Shown here piece after piece: positions 1 through 6,889 of a DNA stretch of 9,321 bases (position 1 is its first letter; each line of letters opens with the position of its first letter). Source of the DNA: Cyanothece sp. UBA12306 (GTDB lineage Bacteria; Cyanobacteriota; Cyanobacteriia; Cyanobacteriales; Microcystaceae); contig DLXW01000080.1 of NCBI GenBank assembly GCA_003448685.1, positions 5,293 to 14,613 of the forward strand, in the 5' to 3' direction. The notes below the pieces were generated by a model. It was not told the DNA's origin and ran no database searches. It was given only the letters and a program-made list of their open reading frames with translations. Position numbers and translations under genes: made by a program.

Positions 1-237
1 GTCCCAACAGTATTCCAACCATTGGAGTAATTCTTCTCGGGAAGCCAAGCATTGTTTAACCACACTTTGAAGCTGAATAACGGCAATAGGAGTCGAAAGT
101 TCGACTCTTAGAGGTTCATTGGTGCAGCAATGACAAGGAATCTCTAATTCCTGAAGACGATGGTAAACAGTCCAGCGATCACCCCAAGGGACTGACACGG
201 TTTGACTGGATGCTAGGGGAAGATTGGCTGAATTCAT
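1..237 (-). CDS. Small conserved cyanobacterial protein, C-terminus cut off by the window edge
   Basis: The frame is open for 79 codons from an ATG at 237 to the left edge, with no stop, so the gene is partial. The product is soluble, with no signal peptide or membrane segment. It has a central W-x-x-Y-x-R-L-Q-E-L-x-I-P-C segment (residues 22-35), cysteines at 35, 37, 38, 63 and 77, and a closing W-L-E-Y-C-W-D. From memory it resembles the family of short (about 80-residue) cyanobacterial proteins annotated as Asr1405/Asl0597; its function is unknown to me. If that is right, only a few residues are missing. The gene is divergent from dpsA. Upstream lie a possible -10 box TATACT (minus strand, 280-285) and two TGAGAATWATT elements, so iron- or redox-dependent control is possible. 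The C-x-C-C cluster could bind metal, but this is inference. Confidence 0.72.
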   Translation of the reverse strand, partial: MNSANLPLASSQTVSVPWGDRWTVYHRLQELEIPCHCCTNEPLRVELSTPIAVIQLQSVVKQCLASREELLQWLEYCWD

Positions 238-298
238 TGACAGTGGTAAGTGAGTGAGATTGTCATCATTTCCTGATCTAGTATACCCAATAAATGCT

Positions 299-331
299 AA
301 TTATTCTCAAGTATATCAAAAATAATTCTCA
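299..331 (-). promoter_or_regulatory. Tandem TGAGAATWATT elements, candidate Fur/PerR-type site
   Basis: On the minus strand TGAGAATTATT (321-331) and TGAGAATAATT (299-309) form a direct repeat spaced exactly 22 bases apart. The second copy extends into GAGAATAATTAGCATTTAT, which I count as matching the classic Fur box GATAATGATAATCATTATC at 12 of 19 positions. It lies just upstream of a possible -10 TATACT for the small leftward gene, and about 65 bases upstream of the dpsA -35 box. Dps genes are commonly under iron or peroxide regulators, so a Fur-family operator is plausible. The regulator is not identified from sequence. Confidence 0.4.
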
Positions 332-395
332 GTAGAAAAGGCTGTCAACCCTCTAGAGTCATGGCTACCTAAAAATAAATTTTTGTAGAAGATTA

Positions 396-425
396 TTGAG
401 TGTGGCGATAAATTATTGCTAAAAT
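396..425 (+). promoter_or_regulatory. Candidate sigma-70-type promoter of dpsA
   Basis: TTGAGT (396-401) is followed after 18 bases by TAAAAT (420-425), close to the -35/-10 consensus. It would start transcription near 432 and leave a leader of about 165 bases before the dpsA ATG. The operator-like repeat lies further upstream. The start site itself is inferred. Confidence 0.5.
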
Positions 426-462
426 GGTGTATTTTAATAATAGAGCAGAAAATTCAAGTAAA

Positions 463-558
463 GCCGAACCCTATTGGGTGAGGTATCGCAGGCAATTGGA
501 TACGCCCTTGCGTTTTTCGCATAAAGAATCCCTATCCGTCTATGGGGTGGGGTTATTC
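463..558 (+). promoter_or_regulatory. Structured dpsA 5' leader with competing helices
   Basis: Several complementary segments sit between the promoter and dpsA. A long-range helix pairs AACCCTAT (467-474) with GTGGGGTT (547-554), 8 pairs including two G-U. Inside it are GTATC (483-487) with GATAC (499-503), extended across a small internal loop by GGG (476-478) with CCC (505-507), and TGCG/CGCA closing a T5 loop (509-521). Alternatives exclude these: ACCC (468-471) with GGGT (476-479), and GAATCCC (526-532) with GGG-TT-ATTC (550-558). CCCTT (505-509) is complementary to AAGGG of the ribosome binding site (583-587). I do not recognise it as a known riboswitch class. Regulation is inference; the pairings are read directly. 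Confidence 0.35.
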
Positions 559-580
559 AAATGTATACGGTTTAATTAAA

Positions 581-588
581 AGAAGGGG
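581..588 (+). promoter_or_regulatory. Ribosome binding site of dpsA
   Basis: AGAAGGGG ends 9 bases before the ATG at 598 and fixes that start. Its AAGGG core could be masked by CCCTT at 505-509 in the leader. Confidence 0.6.
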
Positions 589-597
589 AAAATCAAC

Positions 598-1149
598 ATG
601 GCAACCGTCCAAGGCTTACTACGTTCTTTTGAAGAAGTGGCAGATAACTCTGTCTTATTAGACAAGAGCGTTGCCGTTCCTGTCTGTGAAGGATTAAACA
701 TGGTGATGGCTAGTTTCCAAGGGCTATACCTACAATACGAAAAACACCATTTTGTGGTTGAAGGTTCAGAATTCTATTCTTTACACGAATTTTTCAATGA
801 AAGCTATGACGCAGTTCGTGGCCACGTTCACGATCTCGCAGAAAGATTAAATGGATTAGGAGGTGTCCCTGCTGCTAGTTTCAGCAAATTAGCTGAATTA
901 TGCTGCTTTGAACCGGAAACGGACGGAGTTTATGATTGTCGCTCCATGGTAGAACACGATTTAGCGGCTGAACAGGCAATTATTGTAGAATTACGTCGTC
1001 AAGCAGCCCAGGCTGAAAGTATGGGCGATAGAGCTACCCGTTACCTTTACGAGCAGATTCTCCTCAAAACGGAAGAAAGAGCTTATCATCTCGATCATTT
1101 CTTAGTCAGCGACAGCTTAACCCTAGCATTTGTTGGCAACGGCAACTAA
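598..1149 (+). CDS. dpsA: DpsA, cyanobacterial Dps-family ferritin-like DNA-binding protein
   Basis: Dps proteins assemble into 12-subunit shells that oxidise and store iron, and protect DNA during starvation and oxidative stress. The 183-residue product has the cyanobacterial DpsA pattern: a conserved stretch from about residue 22, the K-H-H-F-V-V-E-G block at 49-56, S-L-H at 61-63, A-E-R-L-N-G-L-G-G at 81-89, and a C-terminal helix with [14 protein letters not shown]. The inter-subunit ferroxidase residues can be placed as H51, H63 and E82. The usual aspartate at the position equivalent to E. coli D78 is histidine (H78), and D67 is replaced by N67. This matches the three-histidine, zinc-binding centre described for Thermosynechococcus DpsA. 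The ATG at 598 has a good binding site. The gene stands alone, ends at a strong terminator, and has an operator-like repeat and a structured leader upstream. Confidence 0.93.
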   Translation: MATVQGLLRSFEEVADNSVLLDKSVAVPVCEGLNMVMASFQGLYLQYEKHHFVVEGSEFYSLHEFFNESYDAVRGHVHDLAERLNGLGGVPAASFSKLAELCCFEPETDGVYDCRSMVEHDLAAEQAIIVELRRQAAQAESMGDRATRYLYEQILLKTEERAYHLDHFLVSDSLTLAFVGNGN

Positions 1150-1161
1150 ATGATTTTTAAG

Positions 1162-1194
1162 TAGGGTGGGCAATGCCCACCTTAAATTTTTTTT
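1162..1194 (+). terminator. Intrinsic terminator of dpsA
   Basis: TAGGGTGGGC (1162-1171) pairs with GCCCACCTTA (1175-1184) around an AAT loop, giving 10 pairs with one G-U, followed by AATTTTTTTT. The T tract is on the plus strand only, so it serves dpsA; the facing MocA-like gene gets the stem but no T tract. The GGTGGGCAATGCCCACC core is, from memory, a widespread dispersed palindrome in cyanobacterial genomes. Confidence 0.88.
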
Positions 1195-1196
1195 AG

Positions 1197-1793
1197 TCAT
1201 TGGATAAATTGTTGATAATTTTCTAAGGTATCCAAATCAATGCTACCTTGAGGAAAATCTATTACAGATACTAAATCTCGATGTTGATTGATTATTTTTT
1301 TAGCACCGCGATCGCCTTGTAACTTAATAAGTGCTGGAAAAAAATTGCGAGAAAATAAAGCTGGTATACCCAGAGTTTCTCCATACTGACTGGCAATTAT
1401 CGGTTTTTTTGTTGAATGATGAGCATCAATAAGTTGTTTAATAAGTTCTGCTGAAACAAAAGGTTGATCGCAGGTTAAAAAAACAACTCCATCGAGATTT
1501 GAATATTGTTGTTGAATATAATTAATTCCGCAACTAATAGAGCTACTAATTCCTTGATTCCATTGATCATTTTTGATTATTTTTATGGGAAGTGAGGCAA
1601 TTTCTGGCTCTATTTTTTCAGCGTTTGCTCCGAGTACTACTATTACCAGATTACACAAAGAAGCTATTGCACATTTAGTAATATATTTAAGTAAACTTTG
1701 TCCGTTATAAGATAGTAATTGCTTAGGTCTACCCATCCTTCTCGATGCACCAGCAGCAAGAATAATAACAGCTACAGAACTTGTTTTGAGCAA
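1197..1793 (-). CDS. MocA-like molybdenum cofactor / NTP nucleotidyltransferase
   Basis: This is a 198-residue MobA-like NTP transferase of the kind that attaches CMP to molybdopterin in MocA; MocA of E. coli is about the same length. Visible motifs are the nucleotide-binding loop L-A-A-G-A-S-R-R-M-G-R-P-K (12-24), W-N-Q-G-I-S-S-S-I (78-86), T-C-D-Q-P-F with the metal-binding aspartate at 109, G-I-P-A-L-F (142-147), G-D-R-G-A-K-K (160-166) and a D-L-D-T end motif (186-189). The start is TTG at 1793. It follows the stop of the M48 peptidase by two bases, and AGAAGAG inside the peptidase's 3' end sits 8 bases upstream. The next in-frame ATG is Met20, which would destroy the nucleotide loop. No molybdenum hydroxylase gene is in the window, so the acceptor cofactor is unproven. 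MobA proper or another sugar/cofactor nucleotidyltransferase is less likely from the SSS and GDRGA motifs. Confidence 0.82.
   Translation of the reverse strand: MLKTSSVAVIILAAGASRRMGRPKQLLSYNGQSLLKYITKCAIASLCNLVIVVLGANAEKIEPEIASLPIKIIKNDQWNQGISSSISCGINYIQQQYSNLDGVVFLTCDQPFVSAELIKQLIDAHHSTKKPIIASQYGETLGIPALFSRNFFPALIKLQGDRGAKKIINQHRDLVSVIDFPQGSIDLDTLENYQQFIQ
1308..1315. repeat. HIP1 octamer GCGATCGC
   Basis: A palindromic GCGATCGC, the highly iterated palindrome of many cyanobacterial genomes, lies inside the MocA-like gene. It supports a cyanobacterial origin for this part of the window. Confidence 0.9.
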
Positions 1794-1795
1794 TT

Positions 1796-2755
1796 TTAAT
1801 TCTCTTCTGATTTAATACGTTCAATTTCTTTTTGTAATTCCTCTATTTGTTTACGTAAAATATCTACTTCATCATCTTGGATATCTACATCAAATGACCC
1901 TTCTTTACCGACCCTTTTATAATTTCCTTGACGAATAGTTTGATAGTCCAAGGAAGTTGACCATCCTGTTAGATAATGCAGTCTTTCTACTGGAAAAGGA
2001 TGGGTTAAAAATACCCCATTGCCACCATTATAAATCAAAAATTTATATAATTGATTTAAGTTATCTTGATCTAAATCTTGATACTTTTGGGACTGACTAA
2101 TAAATTCATCTAAATGGCATTCATTGGCATACTTCTGGCTTCCTCCAGCCATTTTCATCATACTATTAAAAATAGGGTTAAGATCATCCATAACTAATAA
2201 AGCGGCTCTATCAGCCGACAATTCAGCTTTACGTCGCCATTCATAAAAAGCATAGATTAAACCCGTAGTAATTAAATTACCTAATCCTAAAGTAATTTCT
2301 CCTAATAAAGATGCGGCTCCCATTGCCCAAATTGCCATTTGGATTAAAATACTATGATCACATTTTATATGACCTAATTCGTGAGCAACAACTGTTCTCA
2401 ATTCGGTTTCATCGAGTAAATCTAGTAAACCAGTATTAAAAATCAAATAAGGCTGTTCATGACCTAGGGAATAAGCATTAACTTCGGGATTTTGACTAAC
2501 ATATAAACTGGGTTCAGGACTAATATCTAAGTCCCGTAAACATTCTCGAAAAATTCCGTAGAGAGTCGGATATTGACGAGGTCCTGCTTGAATGCTGTTT
2601 CCCATCAAAAAAATTTGTTGGGGACGTTCATAAAGATATTGAACAAAGCTTTTTGCTAGGAGATCAAACCCTGGAACACTGCGCAGGGTTTGTTCAGCTT
2701 GTTTGTCGAGAGGATGGCGAAAAGCTTCGCTTGAAATTCCAGGGTAAGTAGGCAT
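1796..2755 (-). CDS. M48-family zinc metallopeptidase
   Basis: The 319-residue product has the zinc motif H-E-L-G-H (125-129), with the catalytic E126 and ligands H125 and H129. The third ligand is E178 in A-E-L-S-A-D-R-A, the usual M48 arrangement. N-A-Y-S-L-G (93-98) and T-H-P-F-P-V-E-R-L (251-259) are further family blocks. A hydrophobic stretch at about 136-170 lies between the two zinc-ligand segments and could associate with the membrane. The last 30 residues are charged with heptad-like leucine and isoleucine spacing, suggesting a short coiled coil. There is no cleavable signal peptide, so the catalytic domain is probably cytoplasmic or membrane-bound. It is related to HtpX/Oma1-like quality-control proteases, but the substrate is unknown. 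The ATG at 2755 has a weak ribosome binding site. It lies 48 bases after aas and 2 bases before the MocA-like gene, so the three may be co-transcribed. Confidence 0.88.
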   Translation of the reverse strand: MPTYPGISSEAFRHPLDKQAEQTLRSVPGFDLLAKSFVQYLYERPQQIFLMGNSIQAGPRQYPTLYGIFRECLRDLDISPEPSLYVSQNPEVNAYSLGHEQPYLIFNTGLLDLLDETELRTVVAHELGHIKCDHSILIQMAIWAMGAASLLGEITLGLGNLITTGLIYAFYEWRRKAELSADRAALLVMDDLNPIFNSMMKMAGGSQKYANECHLDEFISQSQKYQDLDQDNLNQLYKFLIYNGGNGVFLTHPFPVERLHYLTGWSTSLDYQTIRQGNYKRVGKEGSFDVDIQDDEVDILRKQIEELQKEIERIKSEEN

Positions 2756-2803
2756 TTTGAGAAGAATAAATAAGGTTAATAATTATTCATGGATCACTGA
2801 TTA

Positions 2804-4717
2804 CTATTCAAACATTCCATCAATGATATTTCCATAGCGTTCTCTAACTACAGGCCGTTTAATTTTCATAGTTTGGGTCATTAAACCATTGTCGATGGAA
2901 AAGGGTTCGAGAATCAATTCAAAACTCTTAATTTGATCATCTGCACGATATCCAGGACGGTTTTTGACTTCTCGATTTAATTCTTGTTGCAATAAAGTTT
3001 GTACAGGCTTACTATAAAGATCGCTATTTTTAATGGCCTCATGGGGAGCTGAAACATCAGGAAGATTAAGATTAAGTTCTTGAGTGTTTCCCCAATTAGC
3101 TAATGCTTCTAAATTCGGTACAACTAAAGCACCCAAGGCCTTTTGATCCTGACCTACTACCATAATTTGATCGATATAGGGACTACGAGCGCAAGCATCT
3201 TCGAGGGGTTGGGGTTCGATATTTTCTCCATTACTCAATACAATAGTATCTTTAGCTCTTCCCGTAATCACTAAATCATTCGCAGGAGTTAACCAACCCA
3301 AGTCTCCTGAGTCGAACCAACCATCAGGGTCGATCGCCTTAGCGGTAGCTTCGGGTTTTTTATAATATCCTTGCATAACTTGGGGGCCACGAATTAATAC
3401 CAGTCCCCTTTGCTCTTGGGGTAAAACTTGGCGTGTTTCGGGGTCAACAATAAGTATTTCTGTCTGGGGAATAGGTTGTCCTGATGCTCCACGTACATTA
3501 TGGTTATGGGTGCGAGCATTGGTTACGGGGGAAGTTTCGGTTAGTCCATAACCAACCAGAATGGGAAGGTTGACAATTTCATAGAAATTATCGATATGTT
3601 TGGCTAAAGATCCTCCACCACTGACTATAGTTTCTAAATTTCCCCCCACTCCTTGGCGAATTTTGTTGTAAACCAATTTGTCCCCCAAGGCGTGAAGGGG
3701 GGATAATAAACCAGCTTGAAGACTTGCCACTAAGCGTTCACCACCAGAAGCCTGAAGATGGTCTAAACTCAGATGATTGGCGATGCGCTGGGCTAGAATG
3801 TAGCGTTCTGAGATACTAAGAAAAAATTGTACCAGTTTTTGTTGGGTTGGACTTTGCTCTCTAAATTGCTTTTGAATACCTTCGTAGATGGACTCCCAGA
3901 GACGGGGAACTGCTACCATGTGTTGGGGTTTAAAACGTTTGAGATCGGCTTTAAAGGTACGTATACTGGTGTAAATAAGGGTGCATCCTTGGGAGAGGAG
4001 GAAATATTCCGCACTTCGTTCATAGGAATGCCAAGAAGGAAGAATACTTAAAACGCGATCGCCTGGTTTTGGTTGGATAATTGTGCCTAAATTTCTCACC
4101 TGATGGAGTAAATTCCCGTGGGATAACATCACTCCTTTGGGTTTTCCAGTGGTTCCAGAAGTATAAATAAGGGTAGCTAGAGTATCTTCATCTTGACTAG
4201 CTATTCCTAAGGTTCCTTGACTTCCGCGATCCATCAATTGTCTAAAGTTGAGAGTTTTGATAGAGTCTTCTAGGTTAGGATTTTCATCACTCAATAAAAT
4301 TATGAGTTGAATAGGTAATTGCTCTAAATTAGGACGAAGTTGATTGAGAGTTTTTTGATTTTCAACAATCAGGGTTGTACTGTCGCTATCTTCTAGAATA
4401 TAGAGTAATTCATCCTTATCTGCTTGGGAAGAACGCACCGCATTGGCGGCTCCTGCCATCATTGAACCTTGATCTGCGATGAACCAACGGGGACTATTAT
4501 CAGCAAAGAGGGCAACTTTTGAGGGACATTTAACCCCCAAAGCTTGTAATCCGGCAGCAAAATCTTGAATTTGTTGGTATAACTGGGAATAGGTTAAGTT
4601 AACATGGCTTTTGCCGTGGGGATCATCAAGAGCAACAATATTACCAAATTTCTGTGCTGTTAATGGCCACACTTCAGGTAAGGATTTGACTGAATTATAG
4701 TCTAATTGGGTCATCAT
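2804..4717 (-). CDS. aas: Acyl-ACP synthetase / long-chain fatty acid-CoA ligase (AMP-forming)
   Basis: This is an ANL-superfamily enzyme of 637 residues. It activates free fatty acids with ATP; in cyanobacteria the single Aas protein (Slr1609 of Synechocystis) loads acyl carrier protein and recycles fatty acids from membrane lipids. Motifs in order are the P-loop Y-T-S-G-T-T-G-K-P-K-G (185-195), G-Y-G-L-T-E-T-S-P (389-397), G-W-F-D-S-G-D-L-G (466-474), the hinge G-R-A-K-D (486-490), and the C-terminal T-M-K-I-K-R-P with the probable catalytic lysine at 618 or 620. Internal stretches such as F-A-D-N-S-P-R-W-F-I-A-D-Q-G (71-84) and N-A-V-R-S-S-Q-A (92-99) match what I remember of Slr1609. The N-terminus is shorter than that about 696-residue protein. 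ATGs at 4717 and 4714 are both possible; neither has a clear ribosome binding site. ACP rather than CoA preference is inferred from the family. Confidence 0.9.
   Translation of the reverse strand: MMTQLDYNSVKSLPEVWPLTAQKFGNIVALDDPHGKSHVNLTYSQLYQQIQDFAAGLQALGVKCPSKVALFADNSPRWFIADQGSMMAGAANAVRSSQADKDELLYILEDSDSTTLIVENQKTLNQLRPNLEQLPIQLIILLSDENPNLEDSIKTLNFRQLMDRGSQGTLGIASQDEDTLATLIYTSGTTGKPKGVMLSHGNLLHQVRNLGTIIQPKPGDRVLSILPSWHSYERSAEYFLLSQGCTLIYTSIRTFKADLKRFKPQHMVAVPRLWESIYEGIQKQFREQSPTQQKLVQFFLSISERYILAQRIANHLSLDHLQASGGERLVASLQAGLLSPLHALGDKLVYNKIRQGVGGNLETIVSGGGSLAKHIDNFYEIVNLPILVGYGLTETSPVTNARTHNHNVRGASGQPIPQTEILIVDPETRQVLPQEQRGLVLIRGPQVMQGYYKKPEATAKAIDPDGWFDSGDLGWLTPANDLVITGRAKDTIVLSNGENIEPQPLEDACARSPYIDQIMVVGQDQKALGALVVPNLEALANWGNTQELNLNLPDVSAPHEAIKNSDLYSKPVQTLLQQELNREVKNRPGYRADDQIKSFELILEPFSIDNGLMTQTMKIKRPVVRERYGNIIDGMFE
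4055..4062. repeat. HIP1 octamer GCGATCGC
   Basis: Second palindromic HIP1 copy, inside aas. Confidence 0.9.
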
Positions 4718-4914
4718 CGTATTTGTTCAAGAGATGGAATACACAAGAGAATTTCAACTAAATGTTATTATCCTACCTTAAATTTAATCTCGATGGTAAT
4801 TCCTCAGTAATTGTTCAATCAAATAAGTTTTAGTTTGTATTTTAAGTGATTAATTCAGAAAAAGGCTGGTGCCAAATCAGAGCAATATTTATTTACTATT
4901 TGCCGCTTGCCAAT

Positions 4915-5982
4915 TCATCTTAAATAAACTTGTTGATTAAAAACATTTTGCATAAAAAATAACATAAAAAAGCTGATAATTGCGGCAATGATTGGGGTCG
5001 AAATCCAACCAGAAGCAATACCTAATAAAACAGACCATTTAATTTGTCTAACACCTTTAATTCCCTTTAATAAACCAATCCCAATCACCGCTCCAACAAC
5101 CGCTTGGGAACTCGATACAGGAATTAGGGGAATAGGAGGCAGTTTATAACTAACTAAAAACTGTTGTAATTGGGTCGAAGAAAAGATATATAAGACTAGA
5201 GAATGGGCAATAACAACCACAAAAGCTGCCACAGGGTTTAAAGTCATTAGGCTATTTCCTACTGTCATCATTACCCTTTTAGAATGGGTGTAAACTCCAA
5301 TAGCAATAGCAATTCCTCCTAATAAAAATAACTGCTGTACTGAACTAAAATTAAAGATGCCAGCTACTTGAAAATTTGTCGAAGAAAATGAAGGAACAAA
5401 TACTCCCATCACATTACCAATATTATTAGCACCCAAAGCATAAGAACCAAAACTTCCTGCTACAATTAATCCCCAACGGTTATAGTAATCTAAAGTTAGT
5501 AAATGTAGTTTAGCATGGTTAATAAATAATACCAATAAACTATAGATAACGCTAGAAAAAATAGCTCCTATAATGGGACAAGCAATCCAGGTTAATAAAA
5601 TTTTGATTAAAACTTGAAGATCTATATTAAAACCACTAAAAATATCCCAACCAATGATCGTTCCCACTATTGCTTGGGTTGTGGAAACAGGTAATCCTAA
5701 TTCAGTCATCCAGGTTACAGTAATAGCAGCAGATAAAGCCGCAGTAAAGGAACCTGGAAGGGTATTAATTTCTCCTAATTCCCCTAACCCTGCTGCTGCA
5801 CCTGCACCTCCAATTACTGCCCCTAAAATCAAGAAAAAACTACATAAAAAAGCAGCTGTAGAAAAGCGTAACATTTTACTAGCAACAGCCGTTCCAAAAA
5901 TATTAGAAGCATCATTAGCTCCTAATGACCATCCCAAAAATAAGCCGCTAGATAGAAAAAATAAAAAGGTTATTGATTCCAT
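4915..5982 (-). CDS. pit: PiT-family inorganic phosphate (or sulfate) transporter
   Basis: This is a polytopic membrane protein of 355 residues with the internally repeated PiT architecture. The signature G-A-N-D-A-S-N (21-27) is mirrored by G-A-N-N-I-G-N (184-190), and G-L-P-V-S-T-T-Q-A (96-104) is mirrored by P-V-S-S-S-Q-A-V-V-G (288-297). These paired motifs are the ion- and phosphate-binding elements of the family, which imports anions coupled to H+ or Na+. The ATG at 5982 has AGGA six to seven bases upstream. It follows the DUF47 gene by 20 bases, the common pit plus PhoU-like pairing, which favours phosphate. CysP-type sulfate permeases are close relatives of similar length, so sulfate cannot be excluded. 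I see no convincing Pho-box repeat upstream of the pair, which would fit a constitutive low-affinity system. Confidence 0.88.
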   Translation of the reverse strand: MESITFLFFLSSGLFLGWSLGANDASNIFGTAVASKMLRFSTAAFLCSFFLILGAVIGGAGAAAGLGELGEINTLPGSFTAALSAAITVTWMTELGLPVSTTQAIVGTIIGWDIFSGFNIDLQVLIKILLTWIACPIIGAIFSSVIYSLLVLFINHAKLHLLTLDYYNRWGLIVAGSFGSYALGANNIGNVMGVFVPSFSSTNFQVAGIFNFSSVQQLFLLGGIAIAIGVYTHSKRVMMTVGNSLMTLNPVAAFVVVIAHSLVLYIFSSTQLQQFLVSYKLPPIPLIPVSSSQAVVGAVIGIGLLKGIKGVRQIKWSVLLGIASGWISTPIIAAIISFFMLFFMQNVFNQQVYLR

Positions 5983-6002
5983 ATTGTATCCTAAAAATAG
6001 CT

Positions 6003-6665
6003 TTATAAAGCTCGTTTAATCGCATAAATTTCTAGCCAATCTCCTACATTTTCTCCATGATCACTAATTTCATCAATCACATCTATTGCTTTAGCTAAAG
6101 CGAGTCTTTCTGATAAACGTAATTCCACCTGAAAAATCTGTTTTTTGAGGCGTAAACCTATTTGATCAGCCTCGGTTTCATAAAAAGAAATTTTATGAAT
6201 ATAATCTTTAACAGTTATTGGTTCTCTAAAATAGCTTCGAGCCGCAGTAATAACCGTATCGATACATTTAATAACTATTGTAATTAATTCTTTCAATCCA
6301 GGTTTAACTGTTTGGGGAATTGAAATAGGAATAATCAATAAATCTTCAAATGTATCACCACAGATATCAATTATATAATAGAGATCTTGCAGTAAACTTA
6401 AAACATCACCTCGCGCATCAGGGATTAACATTTCTGTATAAAGTTCTGTAGAAATTGCTTTTTTTAATTGTCTTGCTTCTTCTTTTAGTTTAATTAGTTG
6501 TTGTAGTTTATCTTCACAAACTCCAGCAGAACAATCATTATCTAAATAAGCTTGTATTCCTCTTTCAAAACATAGACTTCCTTGGGAAATTTTATCCATA
6601 AACTGATCGATTTGGTCTTGAATAAATTTAGTTTTACCGAAAATTAGAAGTGTCTTTCTAGCCAT
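6003..6665 (-). CDS. DUF47 / PhoU-like accessory protein of the Pit transporter
   Basis: This is an all-helical cytoplasmic protein of 220 residues from the chosen ATG at 6665. It belongs to the DUF47 family (TIGR00153), distant relatives of PhoU found next to pit genes and thought to regulate them. Visible features are an amphipathic N-terminal F-I-Q-D-Q-I-D-Q-F-M-D-K-I helix, the acidic E-x-E-A-D-Q-I motif (about 161-166), and the conserved ending A-I-D-V-I-D-E-I-S-D-H-G-E-N-V-G-D-W. E/D-rich motifs of this kind bind metal clusters in PhoU proteins. The frame also opens eight codons earlier at a TTG (6689), but a promoter at 6693-6721 would start transcription at about 6686. The ATG is therefore preferred, and its product begins M-A-R-K-T-L-L. 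It is first in a likely operon, 20 bases before pit. A phosphate role is inferred from the pairing. Confidence 0.82.
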   Translation of the reverse strand: MARKTLLIFGKTKFIQDQIDQFMDKISQGSLCFERGIQAYLDNDCSAGVCEDKLQQLIKLKEEARQLKKAISTELYTEMLIPDARGDVLSLLQDLYYIIDICGDTFEDLLIIPISIPQTVKPGLKELITIVIKCIDTVITAARSYFREPITVKDYIHKISFYETEADQIGLRLKKQIFQVELRLSERLALAKAIDVIDEISDHGENVGDWLEIYAIKRAL

Positions 6666-6692
6666 GTTCTTTTTTATTAGAACTCTCAATAT

Positions 6693-6721
6693 ATGTTAGT
6701 CCAAGGTATTAAGTATATCAA
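6693..6721 (-). promoter_or_regulatory. Candidate promoter of the DUF47-pit operon
   Basis: On the minus strand TTGATA (6716-6721) is followed after 17 bases by TAACAT (6693-6698), a close match to consensus. It predicts a transcript start near 6686, on top of the TTG at 6689 and about 20 bases before the ATG at 6665, which argues for the ATG start. Confidence 0.5.
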
Positions 6722-6889
6722 AAGAATAAGAGATGATGGCAACCTTTATCCTAAACATTACGTCATCGGGTTCAATCTCCCACCAAAATTATTACTTCTG
6801 AATTCTGGCTTCTTGAAGTCTAACTCAGAGGAAAAATAGATCGAACTTAGCCTTTTTTATTGTTCTGCAAGACATAAATATTCAAGTCC

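Noticed and set aside
3827..4051. Plus-strand 74-residue frame
   Set aside because: Entirely inside aas on the opposite strand, with no family motif.
4718..4914. Promoter of aas and terminator of pit
   Set aside because: AT-rich hexamers occur but none has proper spacing, and the GGC-ACCA-GCC stem before a T run is only 3 bp.
5654..6019. Plus-strand 121-residue frame rich in Pro, Ala and Lys
   Set aside because: Antisense shadow of the PiT gene's hydrophobic codons; no recognisable domain.
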